A DNA stretch of 64,000 nucleotides from Thalassolituus sp. UBA1087 (GTDB lineage Bacteria > Pseudomonadota > Gammaproteobacteria > Pseudomonadales > Oceanobacteraceae): positions 67,903 to 131,902 of the forward strand of contig DCCG01000020.1 of assembly GCA_002314145.1 (NCBI GenBank), given 5' to 3'. Below, piece after piece: positions 1 to 9,151 of this stretch; the stretch's first letter is position 1, and each line of letters starts with the position of its first letter. Made by a program: the position numbers and the translations under genes. Under the pieces are notes generated by a model, which made no database searches, had not been told where the DNA came from, and worked only from the letters and a program-made list of their open reading frames with translations.

Positions 1-1216
1 GGGAAGCCCGCCAGGATGGGTAAAGGGTTGCCAGGAAACTCAGCAGCAGAGAGGCAGACGTAATGATGGCAACATCCTCCCATAACAGCTGGGATGGCAG
101 ATAGGAGATAAAATACACGTCAGCACTGAGAATTTTAAAACCAAACAGATGCTCGGCCCAGGCCACCAGGTCAGAGATCGTCAGTGCACCCGCGATCCCC
201 AGCAGGGTTCCGAGTACCACACCAACCAGACCGATGGAAATGCCCTGAACCATAAAGATCTTCATAATGGTGGACGGACGCGCCCCCATGGTGCGCAGTA
301 TGGCGATATCCGCCTGTTTATCCGTGACGACCATAACCAGTGTGGAGATAATATTGAACGCTGCCACCGCGACAATAATCAGCAGTAACAGGCCGATCAT
401 GGTTTTTTCCATGCGGATGGCATGAAAGAGATTGCCGTGGGTGCGGGTCCAGTCACTGGCGTAATAAGAACCGTCCAGCTCTGAGACAATATTCCAGATC
501 CCCTCCGGCGCCTGAAACAGGTTGTCGAATTTCACCCGCAGACCCTGAGCCTGAAAGCTCAGACGGCCAAGCTTGCGGGCATCATCCAGATTCACGATCG
601 CCAGATTAGCGTCCAGCTCGGCACCGACCGAAAAAATACCGGTGACGGTCAGACGCTTGATGCGTGGCAGCACCCCGGCCGGCGACAAGGTCGCTTCAGG
701 CAACATCAGGGTGACTTTATCGCCGACGGTCACACGCAGATGCTGCGCCAGCAGATCCCCCAGCAGGACACCAAATTCACCCGCTTTTAAGGTATCGACA
801 TCGCCTTCGCTCATATGGTCCGGCAGAATAGACACCTGACTCTCGGCCTGCGGATCAACGCCGGTGACCATAATGCCCTGTACGCGGCCACCGTATCCCA
901 TCATCCCCTGCAGCCGGGTCAGCGGCGCAGTTCCGGCAACGCCGGGGAAGGTCTGAACTTTGTCAGCCAGCGCCTGCCAATCATCGATACCACCACGCTC
1001 ATAGATAACGCCATGGGGCACCATCCCCAGGATGCGTTCGCGCAGTTCACGGTCAAAGCCGTTCATAACCGACAACACCAGAATAAGCACCGCTACCCCT
1101 AACGTCATACCAATCATGGAAGACGCTGAGATAAATGAAATAAAGTGATTTCGCCGCTTAGCGGCCAGATAACGGAGGCCAACCCAGACGGGCAGCGACA
1201 CACCGGAAGACTTCAT
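1..1216 (-). CDS. Lipoprotein-releasing ABC transporter permease LolC/LolE (3' end cut by window edge)
   Basis: This is a permease subunit of the LolCDE complex, which extracts mature lipoproteins from the outer leaflet of the inner membrane and hands them to the chaperone LolA. I translated the minus strand from an ATG at 1216 and found about 405 codons with no stop before the left edge; family members are about 400-415 residues, so only a short C-terminal tail is missing. The N-terminal half has one membrane segment (near residues 24-46) followed by a large periplasmic domain. Three hydrophobic segments close the protein, and the last visible residues are LATLYPSWRAS, typical of the MacB/FtsX-type C-terminus. 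LolC and LolE cannot be separated from this part alone. The partner genes lolD and the second permease should lie beyond position 1. No strong ribosome binding site is visible before the start. Confidence 0.9.
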   Translation of the reverse strand, partial: MKSSGVSLPVWVGLRYLAAKRRNHFISFISASSMIGMTLGVAVLILVLSVMNGFDRELRERILGMVPHGVIYERGGIDDWQALADKVQTFPGVAGTAPLTRLQGMMGYGGRVQGIMVTGVDPQAESQVSILPDHMSEGDVDTLKAGEFGVLLGDLLAQHLRVTVGDKVTLMLPEATLSPAGVLPRIKRLTVTGIFSVGAELDANLAIVNLDDARKLGRLSFQAQGLRVKFDNLFQAPEGIWNIVSELDGSYYASDWTRTHGNLFHAIRMEKTMIGLLLLIIVAVAAFNIISTLVMVVTDKQADIAILRTMGARPSTIMKIFMVQGISIGLVGVVLGTLLGIAGALTISDLVAWAEHLFGFKILSADVYFISYLPSQLLWEDVAIITSASLLLSFLATLYPSWRAS

Positions 1217-1464
1217 GAGATTCCTGATTTATTGATTAAATTGGCAGGCGCCATAGTGCCCGACTCTGTCCTGCTTGGCGACACCCGCGATACGGTCGCC
1301 ACCTCAAACCTGGCCCGTTACAACATAACCGGCGTATTCTGCCTGTTTATTTCCTGACACTTCTGCACACGGCCCGGCACGTCCTGTTCTGCCGGCCGGC
1401 TCTGCACTAGCCTGAACAGGTGGTTTTCAATCAAAGATCAACCCCTGTTCAGCCGGAGGTCATT

Positions 1465-2217
1465 ATGAGGCCGTCACATTCCCTCTTTACTGGCATACTG
1501 AACCAGCCTGTCCACGAAACGGTACAGCCGTCGAGCCGATTTACCCGCTGTCGGACAAACGCCGCGACAGCATCAGCGCAACCGTGCCGGCATGCACGCT
1601 GGCTGCCCGTCTGCCTGTTGCTGTGGCCACTGTTTGCACAGGCAGAAATCCGTGAAATCAGCCCGCAGGAGCTGACCGAGTCCTACATCCGCGATACCAC
1701 GGTTATCATCCGCCGCGAACGGAACACCGCAGATGGCGAACCGCACCAGACCTCTCCCGGCGCCAAAGCTACCCTCAGAGTGTCCCCCGCGGATAAAAGT
1801 TTCAGCGCGGCCAATACTCTGGACGGCCAACAACGGCAACACATGCCCCCTGTCGACAAGGAAAACGATTACAGCGCCGATATTAACAGTGCCCTGCTGG
1901 ACGCCAGCCAGGACTACACCTTTTCATCCCACGCCTACGATGTACTCAAACAGGAACGCGACAGCCGACTCAGGAATGTACTGAATCCCGACCCCGGAAC
2001 CGCGATCGATTACAGCGATCTGCAGTTTCCCACCGCCGTAACACCGGATGGCAGCCTGCCGCCCGGCAGTGCCTATACGATTGCTCCGGCGCAGTTCTCG
2101 ATATCCATCCCGAATTCCGGCAATTATCCGCCGTATTCCTTCCGCACACCAGGCGGAGAATATCAGGTGGATGTTACCCCGGACGATATTGTGTTCACCA
2201 TTAATCTGCCGGACTGA
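1465..2217 (+). CDS. Secreted protein of unknown function
   Basis: I do not recognise this 250-residue protein. The start is placed at 1465 because GGAGG lies five bases upstream; an upstream ATG at 1420 in the same frame has no such site. A positively charged N-terminal stretch of about 45 residues precedes a short hydrophobic core and a cleavage-like site (PLFAQA/E), so export is likely but the signal peptide would be unusually long. The mature part is polar, rich in Ser, Thr, Asp and Pro, and has no membrane segments. Its last 60 residues (proline, glycine and tyrosine rich, ending in VFTINLPD) look like a small beta-rich domain. It is divergent from the Lol permease and stands alone. Confidence 0.6.
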   Translation: MRPSHSLFTGILNQPVHETVQPSSRFTRCRTNAATASAQPCRHARWLPVCLLLWPLFAQAEIREISPQELTESYIRDTTVIIRRERNTADGEPHQTSPGAKATLRVSPADKSFSAANTLDGQQRQHMPPVDKENDYSADINSALLDASQDYTFSSHAYDVLKQERDSRLRNVLNPDPGTAIDYSDLQFPTAVTPDGSLPPGSAYTIAPAQFSISIPNSGNYPPYSFRTPGGEYQVDVTPDDIVFTINLPD

Positions 2218-2441
2218 AGCGCTTCACAGGCTCCAGCAAAATATTGAAACTGTCGTACCATTATGGTCTGATTTAATATCCCATCAGGCCAGCGGGATTC
2301 TGTCCTGACTTAAAAAACCCTTTATTTTTCAATAATTTAAAATCCCACACAGGCTACATTGGAAAAACATACAAGTATGGCAATCTGTCTATAAATGGTT
2401 TAGAGTCGAACCACTATAAGAATAAAAGAGCAGTCAATGCC

Positions 2442-3722
2442 ATGCAGTTCTCCAGCTTCTCAGTGGCGGCACTCAAAGCGGCCCCCAGCGTTCAGACCCT
2501 GTCTTACGGGCAACAATCCTACAAGGTTGAATTTCAGGCGTTCAGCCTGCCTGCCAACAGGCATAAGACGCCGGTTGTCTTTCTCGGTGGCGCCTTTCAG
2601 AGCTTTACTTCGTTCCGCAGTGAAGTGGAACAGGTACTGACCACTCACCCGGTTATTCTGGCTGACTTCCCCTCCCAGGGCAGTAATGATCAGCTCGCAC
2701 CGGAGCTGACACTGCAGGATTATGCGCATCTGATTGCCCGCTTCTGTGAGGCCCGGCAACTGCACAAAGTCACTATGCTGGGCATCAGTTACGGATCGGC
2801 CATGGCCACCCTGTTCGCTTATGCCTACCCGGAAAAAATTGAACGTCTGCTGTTATCCGGCATTACCTGCTTCCGGCGTGAAAGTCTGATTACCTTGCTG
2901 GAAGATTCACTGACGTTACTGGCGGCCGGCGACATGAAAGCTTTTGCTACCACCGCGGTATGCAACCTGATCAATCACAGCCGTCTGAATGAAACAGACG
3001 TCAGCCCCACCTACCGCCGCCTGCTTTACCGCCAGATCGCCCGGCTGAACGACAACGAACGGCAACGCTACCAGCAGAACACCCGGCGGTTACTGGATTT
3101 CTCCGGCTTTGACGGATTTCCTCAGTGCCCGACGCTGATTGCCACCGGCGAATACGATAATTTCACACTGCCATCGGAAAATGCCGCGGTCGCCCGTCAG
3201 TGCCACAATGCGACGTTTGCCATTATTTCCGCTGCCGATCACCTGGCTCAGTTTGAGCGCAAACAGGCCGCCACTGCGCTTTTTCACCGTTTTATGTGTG
3301 GCGATGATGTCCGTGCCATTCCCGGCACCCGCGTTTTCGATCCCGAAGCTTTTGATTATGCCGAGCAGCGCTTACAGTCACGCCAGCGCCCACTGGCCCA
3401 ACCCTATACCCTGGTGAATAAAGATTCGGGGCAGGAGCACACGGTACGCATTAATAATATTAATTTTGCCGGCTGCGAACTGACGCTGGCACACATGGAT
3501 CTGAGCCTGTCGGAAAGTTGCGACAATCTGTGGCTCAGCCTGCCCGAAACCGGTTGTAGCTATCATCTGCGCATTCTCGGGCGGGATAAAAAAAGGCTGC
3601 GTTGTTTAATTATTCAGCGCGATCTGAAACAGGCAGACACCCTGTTACGCTATCTTGATGGCAGCCTGTTACTGGTTAACCATGACCAGCAACAGCAAAA
3701 CCCACAGCAGCGTATGGCGTAA
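2442..3722 (+). CDS. Alpha/beta hydrolase, RhlA-like, with C-terminal PilZ-like region
   Basis: The first 285 or so residues form an alpha/beta-hydrolase fold. The nucleophile elbow is GISYGS with Ser116, the likely acid is Asp239 in GEYDNFTLP, and the likely base is His267 in AADHLAQFE. Layout and motifs (a VVFLGGAF oxyanion strand, the DFPSQG loop, the cap region) resemble RhlA-type acyltransferases, which make beta-hydroxyacyl dimers from ACP-linked or CoA-linked acids. This is my judgement from pattern memory. Residues 315-426 form a separate beta-rich domain containing VRINNINFAGCELTL, which recalls the D/NxSxxG part of a PilZ domain but is degenerate. The 426-residue length fits a fusion, since RhlA itself is about 295. 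It is a single gene, convergent with dinG ten bases away. The substrate is unknown. Confidence 0.75.
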   Translation: MQFSSFSVAALKAAPSVQTLSYGQQSYKVEFQAFSLPANRHKTPVVFLGGAFQSFTSFRSEVEQVLTTHPVILADFPSQGSNDQLAPELTLQDYAHLIARFCEARQLHKVTMLGISYGSAMATLFAYAYPEKIERLLLSGITCFRRESLITLLEDSLTLLAAGDMKAFATTAVCNLINHSRLNETDVSPTYRRLLYRQIARLNDNERQRYQQNTRRLLDFSGFDGFPQCPTLIATGEYDNFTLPSENAAVARQCHNATFAIISAADHLAQFERKQAATALFHRFMCGDDVRAIPGTRVFDPEAFDYAEQRLQSRQRPLAQPYTLVNKDSGQEHTVRINNINFAGCELTLAHMDLSLSESCDNLWLSLPETGCSYHLRILGRDKKRLRCLIIQRDLKQADTLLRYLDGSLLLVNHDQQQQNPQQRMA

Positions 3723-3732
3723 CACGGCCGCC

Positions 3733-5826
3733 TCAGGAAATCCGTTTAAACGGTGGCAAAGCATCCAGCAGCAGACGGCCATAGCGTTGTGATAACAGGC
3801 GTTTATCCAGAATGCTGATGCGCCCGTAATCCGACTCAGTACGGATAAGCCGCCCACAGGCCTGCACCAGCCGCACAGAAGCCGCCGGTAACGTCAGGTC
3901 CATAAAGGGATTACGGCCGCGGCTTTCCAGCCATTCCGATACAGCTGCATGAATCGGATCATCGGGAACGGCGAACGGAATTTTTACAATCACCACATGG
4001 GTGACGTACTGGCCGGGTAAATCAATACCTTCAGCAAAACTGGCCAGACCGAAAATAATACTGCCTTCGTCATTATCAATGCGTTCTTTATGACGCCGGA
4101 CAATCTCAGCTTTGGGCAAAAACCCCTGACACAGAAGCGAATCATACCAATCCGATAAAAATGTATCGCGGGTGGCTTCCAGCTGCGCCCGGGAACTGAA
4201 CAACACCAGTGTGCCTTTTTTAAGATCCACCTGTTCGCGCAGCCAGCTTTCAATATCACTCTGAAACTGATCACTTTTTGGGTCACTGGCCAGCGCTACC
4301 GGCTGCAGCTCACCTAAGGTCTGATAATCGAAGGGGCTGGCAACCCGCTGATAGACAGCCCAGTCCGGCAAGCCCGATTCCCAGATTAATTTATTAAAAC
4401 TGTTCAGTGCCGTCAGTGTGGCGGAGGTAATCACAGCGCCATAACAGCGATTCCATAAATTGCGTCTCAGCTGTTCGGCCACGGCAATCGGCGAAGCACT
4501 GAGGCGGATATCCCAGCTGTCACCAAAAGGAATTTTTGTCAGCCAGCGCGCCACCGGCAACTGCCCTTCTTCCTCTTCCGCACACAGCCAGGAAAGTGCT
4601 TCCGACAACTGTTCAGCGCGGGCCAGAAGAATGCCGATGGGCGCCTGCCAGGATTCTGCGATATCGCGGCTGAAGTCGCCGTCTTCTTTTGCATCCAGTG
4701 ACTTCTGCAGCATGTCATTCAGTTTATCGAGCGTCAGCAGCAGTGGTTGCAGTGGTCCTTTCATATTGGACAGCAGCTGACGCAGATTGTCAGGCACCCG
4801 CCCCTGCTCGAAACGCAGGCGGTCCTGTTCGCCCATCATATCCATCAACAGCGGCCAGACCAGACTGATGGCCTGCTGTATTTCCTGAATCTGTGCCGGT
4901 GCTTCGGATAAACCATGCATCAGTGAATGGGGAATTCCGGCCGCGGCGACGAATTGTTCCAGCCCTTTTTCCAGCTGCTGCAACCACTGACGCTGACCGC
5001 GGATGCCGATTTCAAGACGGAAATGATTCAGCGCCTTATCAGCCAGATGATGGCCTTCATCGAACACATAAATTGTTTTATCCGGTGCCGGCAGAATGGC
5101 GCCGCCCCCCAGCGAAAGATCCGCCAGAACCAGGTCATGGTTAGCAACAATAACGTCGGCTTCATCCATGGCATTACGGGCTTTATAAAATGCACAATTC
5201 TGAAAGTGAGGACAGCGGCGGTTAGAACATTCACGATGGGTGGCCGTCAGATGTGACCACTGGCTGTCTTCCATTTCTTCATTCAGACGGTCACGGTCAC
5301 CGTCCCACTGGCCGCTGGCATACTGCTGCAGCAATTCTTCATACAAGGCTTTATCTTTTTCTTCCGGTGATTGCTCAAACAGATCAACCGTCGACAACAG
5401 GCCGGATAAATGCTGCAGTGATTTATCCAGTTTCAGTAAGCACAGGTAACGGCCACGCCCCTTGGCCAGCGCAAAATTAAAAGGCATGGAAATAGTTTTT
5501 TTCAGGTTCGGCAGATCTTTATCGAGAATCTGTTCCTGCAAAGCCACCGTGGCCGTGGATATCAGAAGTTTTTTATCCTTTTCAATGGCTACCGGCAACG
5601 AAGCCAGTAAATACGCCAGCGTTTTACCGGTCCCGGTGCCGGCTTCCACCACGGCGATGCCGGCATTGTTATCCCGGGCACCTTTATCGTCTTCGTGCAC
5701 CGCAGCCAGGCTCTTGGCAACTTCAGCGATCATAACCCGCTGGCCATAACGGGGCTTCAGCGCCAGCGCTTTAATACATTCTCGGTATAACGCCTGAATC
5801 CGGTCTTTGGTTTCTTTGGATAACAT
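3733..5826 (-). CDS. dinG: ATP-dependent DNA helicase DinG
   Basis: This is a superfamily 2, XPD-like 5'-3' helicase that unwinds R-loops, D-loops and forked DNA. At 697 residues it is close to the E. coli protein (716). Walker A is EAGTGTGKT at 61-69 and the DEAH box is DEGH at 257-260. The four iron-sulfur cysteines are in place: Cys130 in GRGRYLC, then Cys201, Cys206 and Cys212 in the segment HRECSNRRCPHFQNC. The C-terminal helicase motifs (SATLTALNSF, ASFAEGIDLPG, QACGRLIR) are complete. It is the last gene of the minus-strand block and starts ten bases after gspB, so it is probably cotranscribed with the secretion accessory genes, an unusual neighbourhood for a repair helicase. Confidence 0.95.
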   Translation of the reverse strand: MLSKETKDRIQALYRECIKALALKPRYGQRVMIAEVAKSLAAVHEDDKGARDNNAGIAVVEAGTGTGKTLAYLLASLPVAIEKDKKLLISTATVALQEQILDKDLPNLKKTISMPFNFALAKGRGRYLCLLKLDKSLQHLSGLLSTVDLFEQSPEEKDKALYEELLQQYASGQWDGDRDRLNEEMEDSQWSHLTATHRECSNRRCPHFQNCAFYKARNAMDEADVIVANHDLVLADLSLGGGAILPAPDKTIYVFDEGHHLADKALNHFRLEIGIRGQRQWLQQLEKGLEQFVAAAGIPHSLMHGLSEAPAQIQEIQQAISLVWPLLMDMMGEQDRLRFEQGRVPDNLRQLLSNMKGPLQPLLLTLDKLNDMLQKSLDAKEDGDFSRDIAESWQAPIGILLARAEQLSEALSWLCAEEEEGQLPVARWLTKIPFGDSWDIRLSASPIAVAEQLRRNLWNRCYGAVITSATLTALNSFNKLIWESGLPDWAVYQRVASPFDYQTLGELQPVALASDPKSDQFQSDIESWLREQVDLKKGTLVLFSSRAQLEATRDTFLSDWYDSLLCQGFLPKAEIVRRHKERIDNDEGSIIFGLASFAEGIDLPGQYVTHVVIVKIPFAVPDDPIHAAVSEWLESRGRNPFMDLTLPAASVRLVQACGRLIRTESDYGRISILDKRLLSQRYGRLLLDALPPFKRIS

Positions 5827-5836
5827 TCAGCTCTTC

Positions 5837-6550
5837 TTAGTCAGATCCCGGGATAGCCTGCCAGCCTTTACTGCGCCCCACATGCACAGGCCAGCCTTCA
5901 ACGTCCAGCATAATGCCGTCGGCGGTAATTTCTTTCAGATAAACACCATCGGCAATCACATCGCCTTCGTGCCATTGCTGATTATTCATAATCACACTGC
6001 GTTTATCCGCCACCGGACTGTAAATATGACTGTTAATCATTAATTGCGGAATACGTTTGAGGGCCGACACAGGTGGCATTGCCCGTCTCGCAGCCTCGGA
6101 CTGAAAGCCGGTTGCTGCCGGCTGAGACTCTGTTTGCCGTAAATCTGCCTGTGCTGACTCTGTTGCCGATGCGACAGAGCCCTGCTCCGCGGGTGTCTCA
6201 ACCAACACCGGTTGTTGCGGTACTACCAGTTGATGCGCTTCAGTGTCAGGCGCTGGTATTTTAATCGCAGAGGATGACTGCCCGGCCGACTGTGCCGCCG
6301 ACGGTAGCGTAACACTCTGCTCATCATCGTAAATGCGGGATTCAGACCCCGTATCATCGCTGCTGGTCAGCGACACGATATTCCACAGCAATAACGCCAC
6401 AACCACCAGGGCAACGCCCAGCAGCAGATACAGGCCACGCCGGTCTGTCACCGCCGCCGGCGCATCCCAGCGGCTGTCGCCATCGGCACCGGCATCACGC
6501 TGGCGCCGTTCAGCTTCGGATTTTTTCAGCGCTTCAAGAATATACGACAT
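5837..6550 (-). CDS. gspB: Type II secretion accessory protein GspB
   Basis: The protein starts with MSYILEALKKSEAERR, the hallmark of GspB/ExeB/PulB proteins. A single membrane segment spans about residues 40-61. A long, low-complexity Ala/Gln/Ser/Glu periplasmic linker follows, and then a compact C-terminal domain from about residue 165 (IPQLMINSHIYS onward, ending in VEGWPVHVGR). In Aeromonas, ExeB works with ExeA to insert and assemble the secretin through the peptidoglycan. It lies three bases downstream of the exeA-like gene, so the pair is almost surely cotranslated. The core secretion genes (gspC-gspN) are not in this window. Confidence 0.88.
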   Translation of the reverse strand: MSYILEALKKSEAERRQRDAGADGDSRWDAPAAVTDRRGLYLLLGVALVVVALLLWNIVSLTSSDDTGSESRIYDDEQSVTLPSAAQSAGQSSSAIKIPAPDTEAHQLVVPQQPVLVETPAEQGSVASATESAQADLRQTESQPAATGFQSEAARRAMPPVSALKRIPQLMINSHIYSPVADKRSVIMNNQQWHEGDVIADGVYLKEITADGIMLDVEGWPVHVGRSKGWQAIPGSD

Positions 6551-6553
6551 GGG

Positions 6554-8035
6554 CTAGTCTCCGGCCTGCTGTAAATAGTAAAGCGTCTGCGGCCCCAGTA
6601 TTTTGTCTGCCAGCAGACCATTGAGACGCTGAAAACGTTCGACACGGTTGGCCAGCAGCGGGTCATAAAATTCACCGGTGGACGAAATGGCCTGCCCCTG
6701 GGGTGTAATGACCTCCCAGTTTTCATCCCAGCCGCCACCGAGTTGTTTACGTGCCCAACTGACCACAGGTGATCGCTCTCCGGGTTTTATCAGTGCGTTC
6801 TGGTCGAAGCCCGGCGGTGGCTGCCAGAACAGCAACGCATGACCATTGTACTTATCCGGCGCCAGCGGTGCCTCCAGCTGCCAGCGGATATCGCCATTGA
6901 CGGTCGCAATCTGATAAAGCACCTGGCCAGGCGCCAGCGATGTCAGACTGCTGATATCCCAGTCGACCCATAAACATTCATAGCCGGTCATGGACACAGC
7001 CTGACAGCCGGTAATCTCCCGCCCGAGACTTGCCTGACTTAAGATGGCGACCGGGTTCTGTTGCGGAAAAAACCAGCGCTGTAACAAATCCGGTTGCAAG
7101 GCCACGACCGCTCCACCAGCGGCCAGCACCGCGACCAGACTGACCATCATCAGATTACGCAGCCATCCGCCCGCTGTGCTTTTCGTGCTTGTATTGACGC
7201 GTACTGAGCGGCGCTTCTCAGGTACAGGGGCAGCCGGCAGAATTTCCTGCTCTGCGCCTTTTATCAGACTGACGCTGACCTGTTTTTCTTCACGCGCATA
7301 AGCGCCCAGCAAAGCCCGGTCGGCTATGGTATTCATCAGCCGCGGCACACCCTTACTCACCTGCCACAAACGCTTCACCGCACCATCCGTGAAAAGAGGC
7401 CCTTCCGCCCCCGCTTTACGGATACGGAAATTGAGATAATCCCGGGTATCGGCCAACGACAGATGGCGCAGATGATAACGGGCCGTAATGCGCTGGTTAA
7501 GCTGGCGCAGATCATGGCGTGCGAGGGTATCCTGTAATTCCGGCTGACCAACCAGAATCAGCGTCATCAGCTTTTCAGTGTGGGTTTCCAGATTGGTCAA
7601 CAGGCGCACCTGCTCCAGCAGATCCGCCGACATCGACTGGGCTTCATCAATCACGCAGATCACCTTATGACCTGCCGCATATTGCTTAATTAGAAAGGCA
7701 TTCAGATAACGGTATAAATTACGCAGTGAATCACTTTCGCCATATTCAATACCCAGGTCGTCGCAGATACTCTGCAGCAGCTCAATGGAGGACAGCTGAG
7801 GATTAAAAATATAAGCGGTTTTAATGCCTTCCGGTAAATCGGCCAGGAATGAACGGCACAGCGTGGTTTTACCTGTCCCGACCTCGCCGGTCAGACTGAT
7901 CAGGCCGCCCAGCCCGGTGAGCGCGTACTGAAGATGCGCCAGCGCCTCCTGATGTCCACGGGAGGGAAACAGGAAATCCGGATCGGGCGCAATGGTAAAG
8001 GGGAAGCGGTCGAAACCGAAATATTCCAGGTACAT
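6554..8035 (-). CDS. gspA: ExeA/GspA-type AAA ATPase with peptidoglycan-binding domain
   Basis: This is a cytoplasmic AAA ATPase joined to a periplasmic part that, with GspB, helps pass the secretin through peptidoglycan. The start is taken at 8035 because MYLEYFGFDRFPFTIAPDP matches the family N-terminus; an in-frame ATG at 8074 would add 13 unconserved residues. Walker A GEVGTGKTT is at residues 50-58 and Walker B VICVIDEAQ at about 125-133. Membrane segment: about 295-314. The last 45 residues (VERFQRLNGLLADKILGPQ) form a PG_binding_1 repeat. It begins about 70 bases after the outer-membrane protein gene and is followed directly by gspB. Confidence 0.9.
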   Translation of the reverse strand: MYLEYFGFDRFPFTIAPDPDFLFPSRGHQEALAHLQYALTGLGGLISLTGEVGTGKTTLCRSFLADLPEGIKTAYIFNPQLSSIELLQSICDDLGIEYGESDSLRNLYRYLNAFLIKQYAAGHKVICVIDEAQSMSADLLEQVRLLTNLETHTEKLMTLILVGQPELQDTLARHDLRQLNQRITARYHLRHLSLADTRDYLNFRIRKAGAEGPLFTDGAVKRLWQVSKGVPRLMNTIADRALLGAYAREEKQVSVSLIKGAEQEILPAAPVPEKRRSVRVNTSTKSTAGGWLRNLMMVSLVAVLAAGGAVVALQPDLLQRWFFPQQNPVAILSQASLGREITGCQAVSMTGYECLWVDWDISSLTSLAPGQVLYQIATVNGDIRWQLEAPLAPDKYNGHALLFWQPPPGFDQNALIKPGERSPVVSWARKQLGGGWDENWEVITPQGQAISSTGEFYDPLLANRVERFQRLNGLLADKILGPQTLYYLQQAGD

Positions 8036-8107
8036 AACAAGGTCGGTGCGGCTGTCAGTTGAAGGCGGCATCATACCGGATTTTATCTGCCGGCGCTGAG
8101 AACCGCT

Positions 8108-9151
8108 TCAGAGCCAGTGAAAGTTCACACCCAGACGAATCTGCAGATCACGGGCATGGCTGAACCTGTGATCATCACTGATCACACTCAGCTGGTGCCA
8201 GCCGGAACGCCAGTGCAGGCCAAGCTGCCGGGTGCTGTGCAGCGATACTGCGAATTCACCCATGCGGCTGTCCCAGGCTTTTTCACCACTGAATCGCAGA
8301 TAGCGCTCATGGCGATATGCGCTGAAACTCACACCGGTATTTTTCAATTCCGCTGCGGCCATCAGAGTGAACGGGATGCGGGTGTAGAAATCTTTCTGCC
8401 CGGCGCGCCCGGACGCCGCACCACTGCTGCTGCAGGTGCTGCCGGCGCTGCTGCCGATATTGATGCAGCCGGTGGTAAAGCCGGCATCGCGGAAATACCA
8501 GCGGTTTACAATATCCTTCATCTGCAGGCTGAGATTCCAGTCGCGCAAACCGCTGTAAGTCATGGCAATATCCAGCGAGGCCCCATATCCCTGGGTATCG
8601 GACACCGGATACTCAAGAATTTTATCTTCATCAAAATGGTAATCCAGCGTCGCCGAGGCAGAGTCGCCGGAGCCGGCTAATGATACGCCGTCCAGTTCAC
8701 CAAACTGATATTCCGCTACTTTATACACCGCCAGCGAAGAATGAATCTGCCAGACCGGCAGTGAAAAGGTTTTTCCCAGCCGGATACCATCGGCTTTAAA
8801 AGAATCCACATCCAGTTCCAGATCGAGATCCTTATCAGCGCTGCCACCATGTTCCGTGTTGTAATAAAACACGGACATATCCTCACTGAAACTGAGATAG
8901 TAATACCAGCGTTTTTCACTGGACACCTGCCAGTCGTGGTAGCGAACCCCGGTATTGAGGCGGACATCCGCATAGGCATATTCGCCCGGCGTGAAATCGC
9001 CGTCCCAGCCATGGACCATATCATTCACGGAAACCGGTTCTGATGAGGCGTGAATATCCGCCGCAACAAAGATACTCCCCTGCGCAGAACAGAGCGGCGC
9101 AACCAGTAAAAAACCACAGGCCACGCCCGCTGTCAGCTTTGTAAGACTCAA
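8108..9151 (-). CDS. Predicted outer-membrane beta-barrel protein, TTG start coupled to upstream lipoprotein
   Basis: This 347-residue protein has a clear signal peptide (about residues 1-23, cleaved near CSA/Q). The rest alternates polar and aromatic residues as membrane beta-strands do, and it ends LQIRLGVNFHWL, close to an outer-membrane C-terminus. No known family is recognised. The start codon is TTG at 9151, placed right after the stop of the giant lipoprotein gene. GGAGG lies within the end of that gene, four bases before the TTG, so translation is probably coupled. A cysteine-containing Ser/Gly loop at about residues 228-250 may be extracellular. Coupling to the lipoprotein suggests that the two act together at the outer membrane; this is inference. 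Confidence 0.7.
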   Translation of the reverse strand: MSLTKLTAGVACGFLLVAPLCSAQGSIFVAADIHASSEPVSVNDMVHGWDGDFTPGEYAYADVRLNTGVRYHDWQVSSEKRWYYYLSFSEDMSVFYYNTEHGGSADKDLDLELDVDSFKADGIRLGKTFSLPVWQIHSSLAVYKVAEYQFGELDGVSLAGSGDSASATLDYHFDEDKILEYPVSDTQGYGASLDIAMTYSGLRDWNLSLQMKDIVNRWYFRDAGFTTGCINIGSSAGSTCSSSGAASGRAGQKDFYTRIPFTLMAAAELKNTGVSFSAYRHERYLRFSGEKAWDSRMGEFAVSLHSTRQLGLHWRSGWHQLSVISDDHRFSHARDLQIRLGVNFHWL

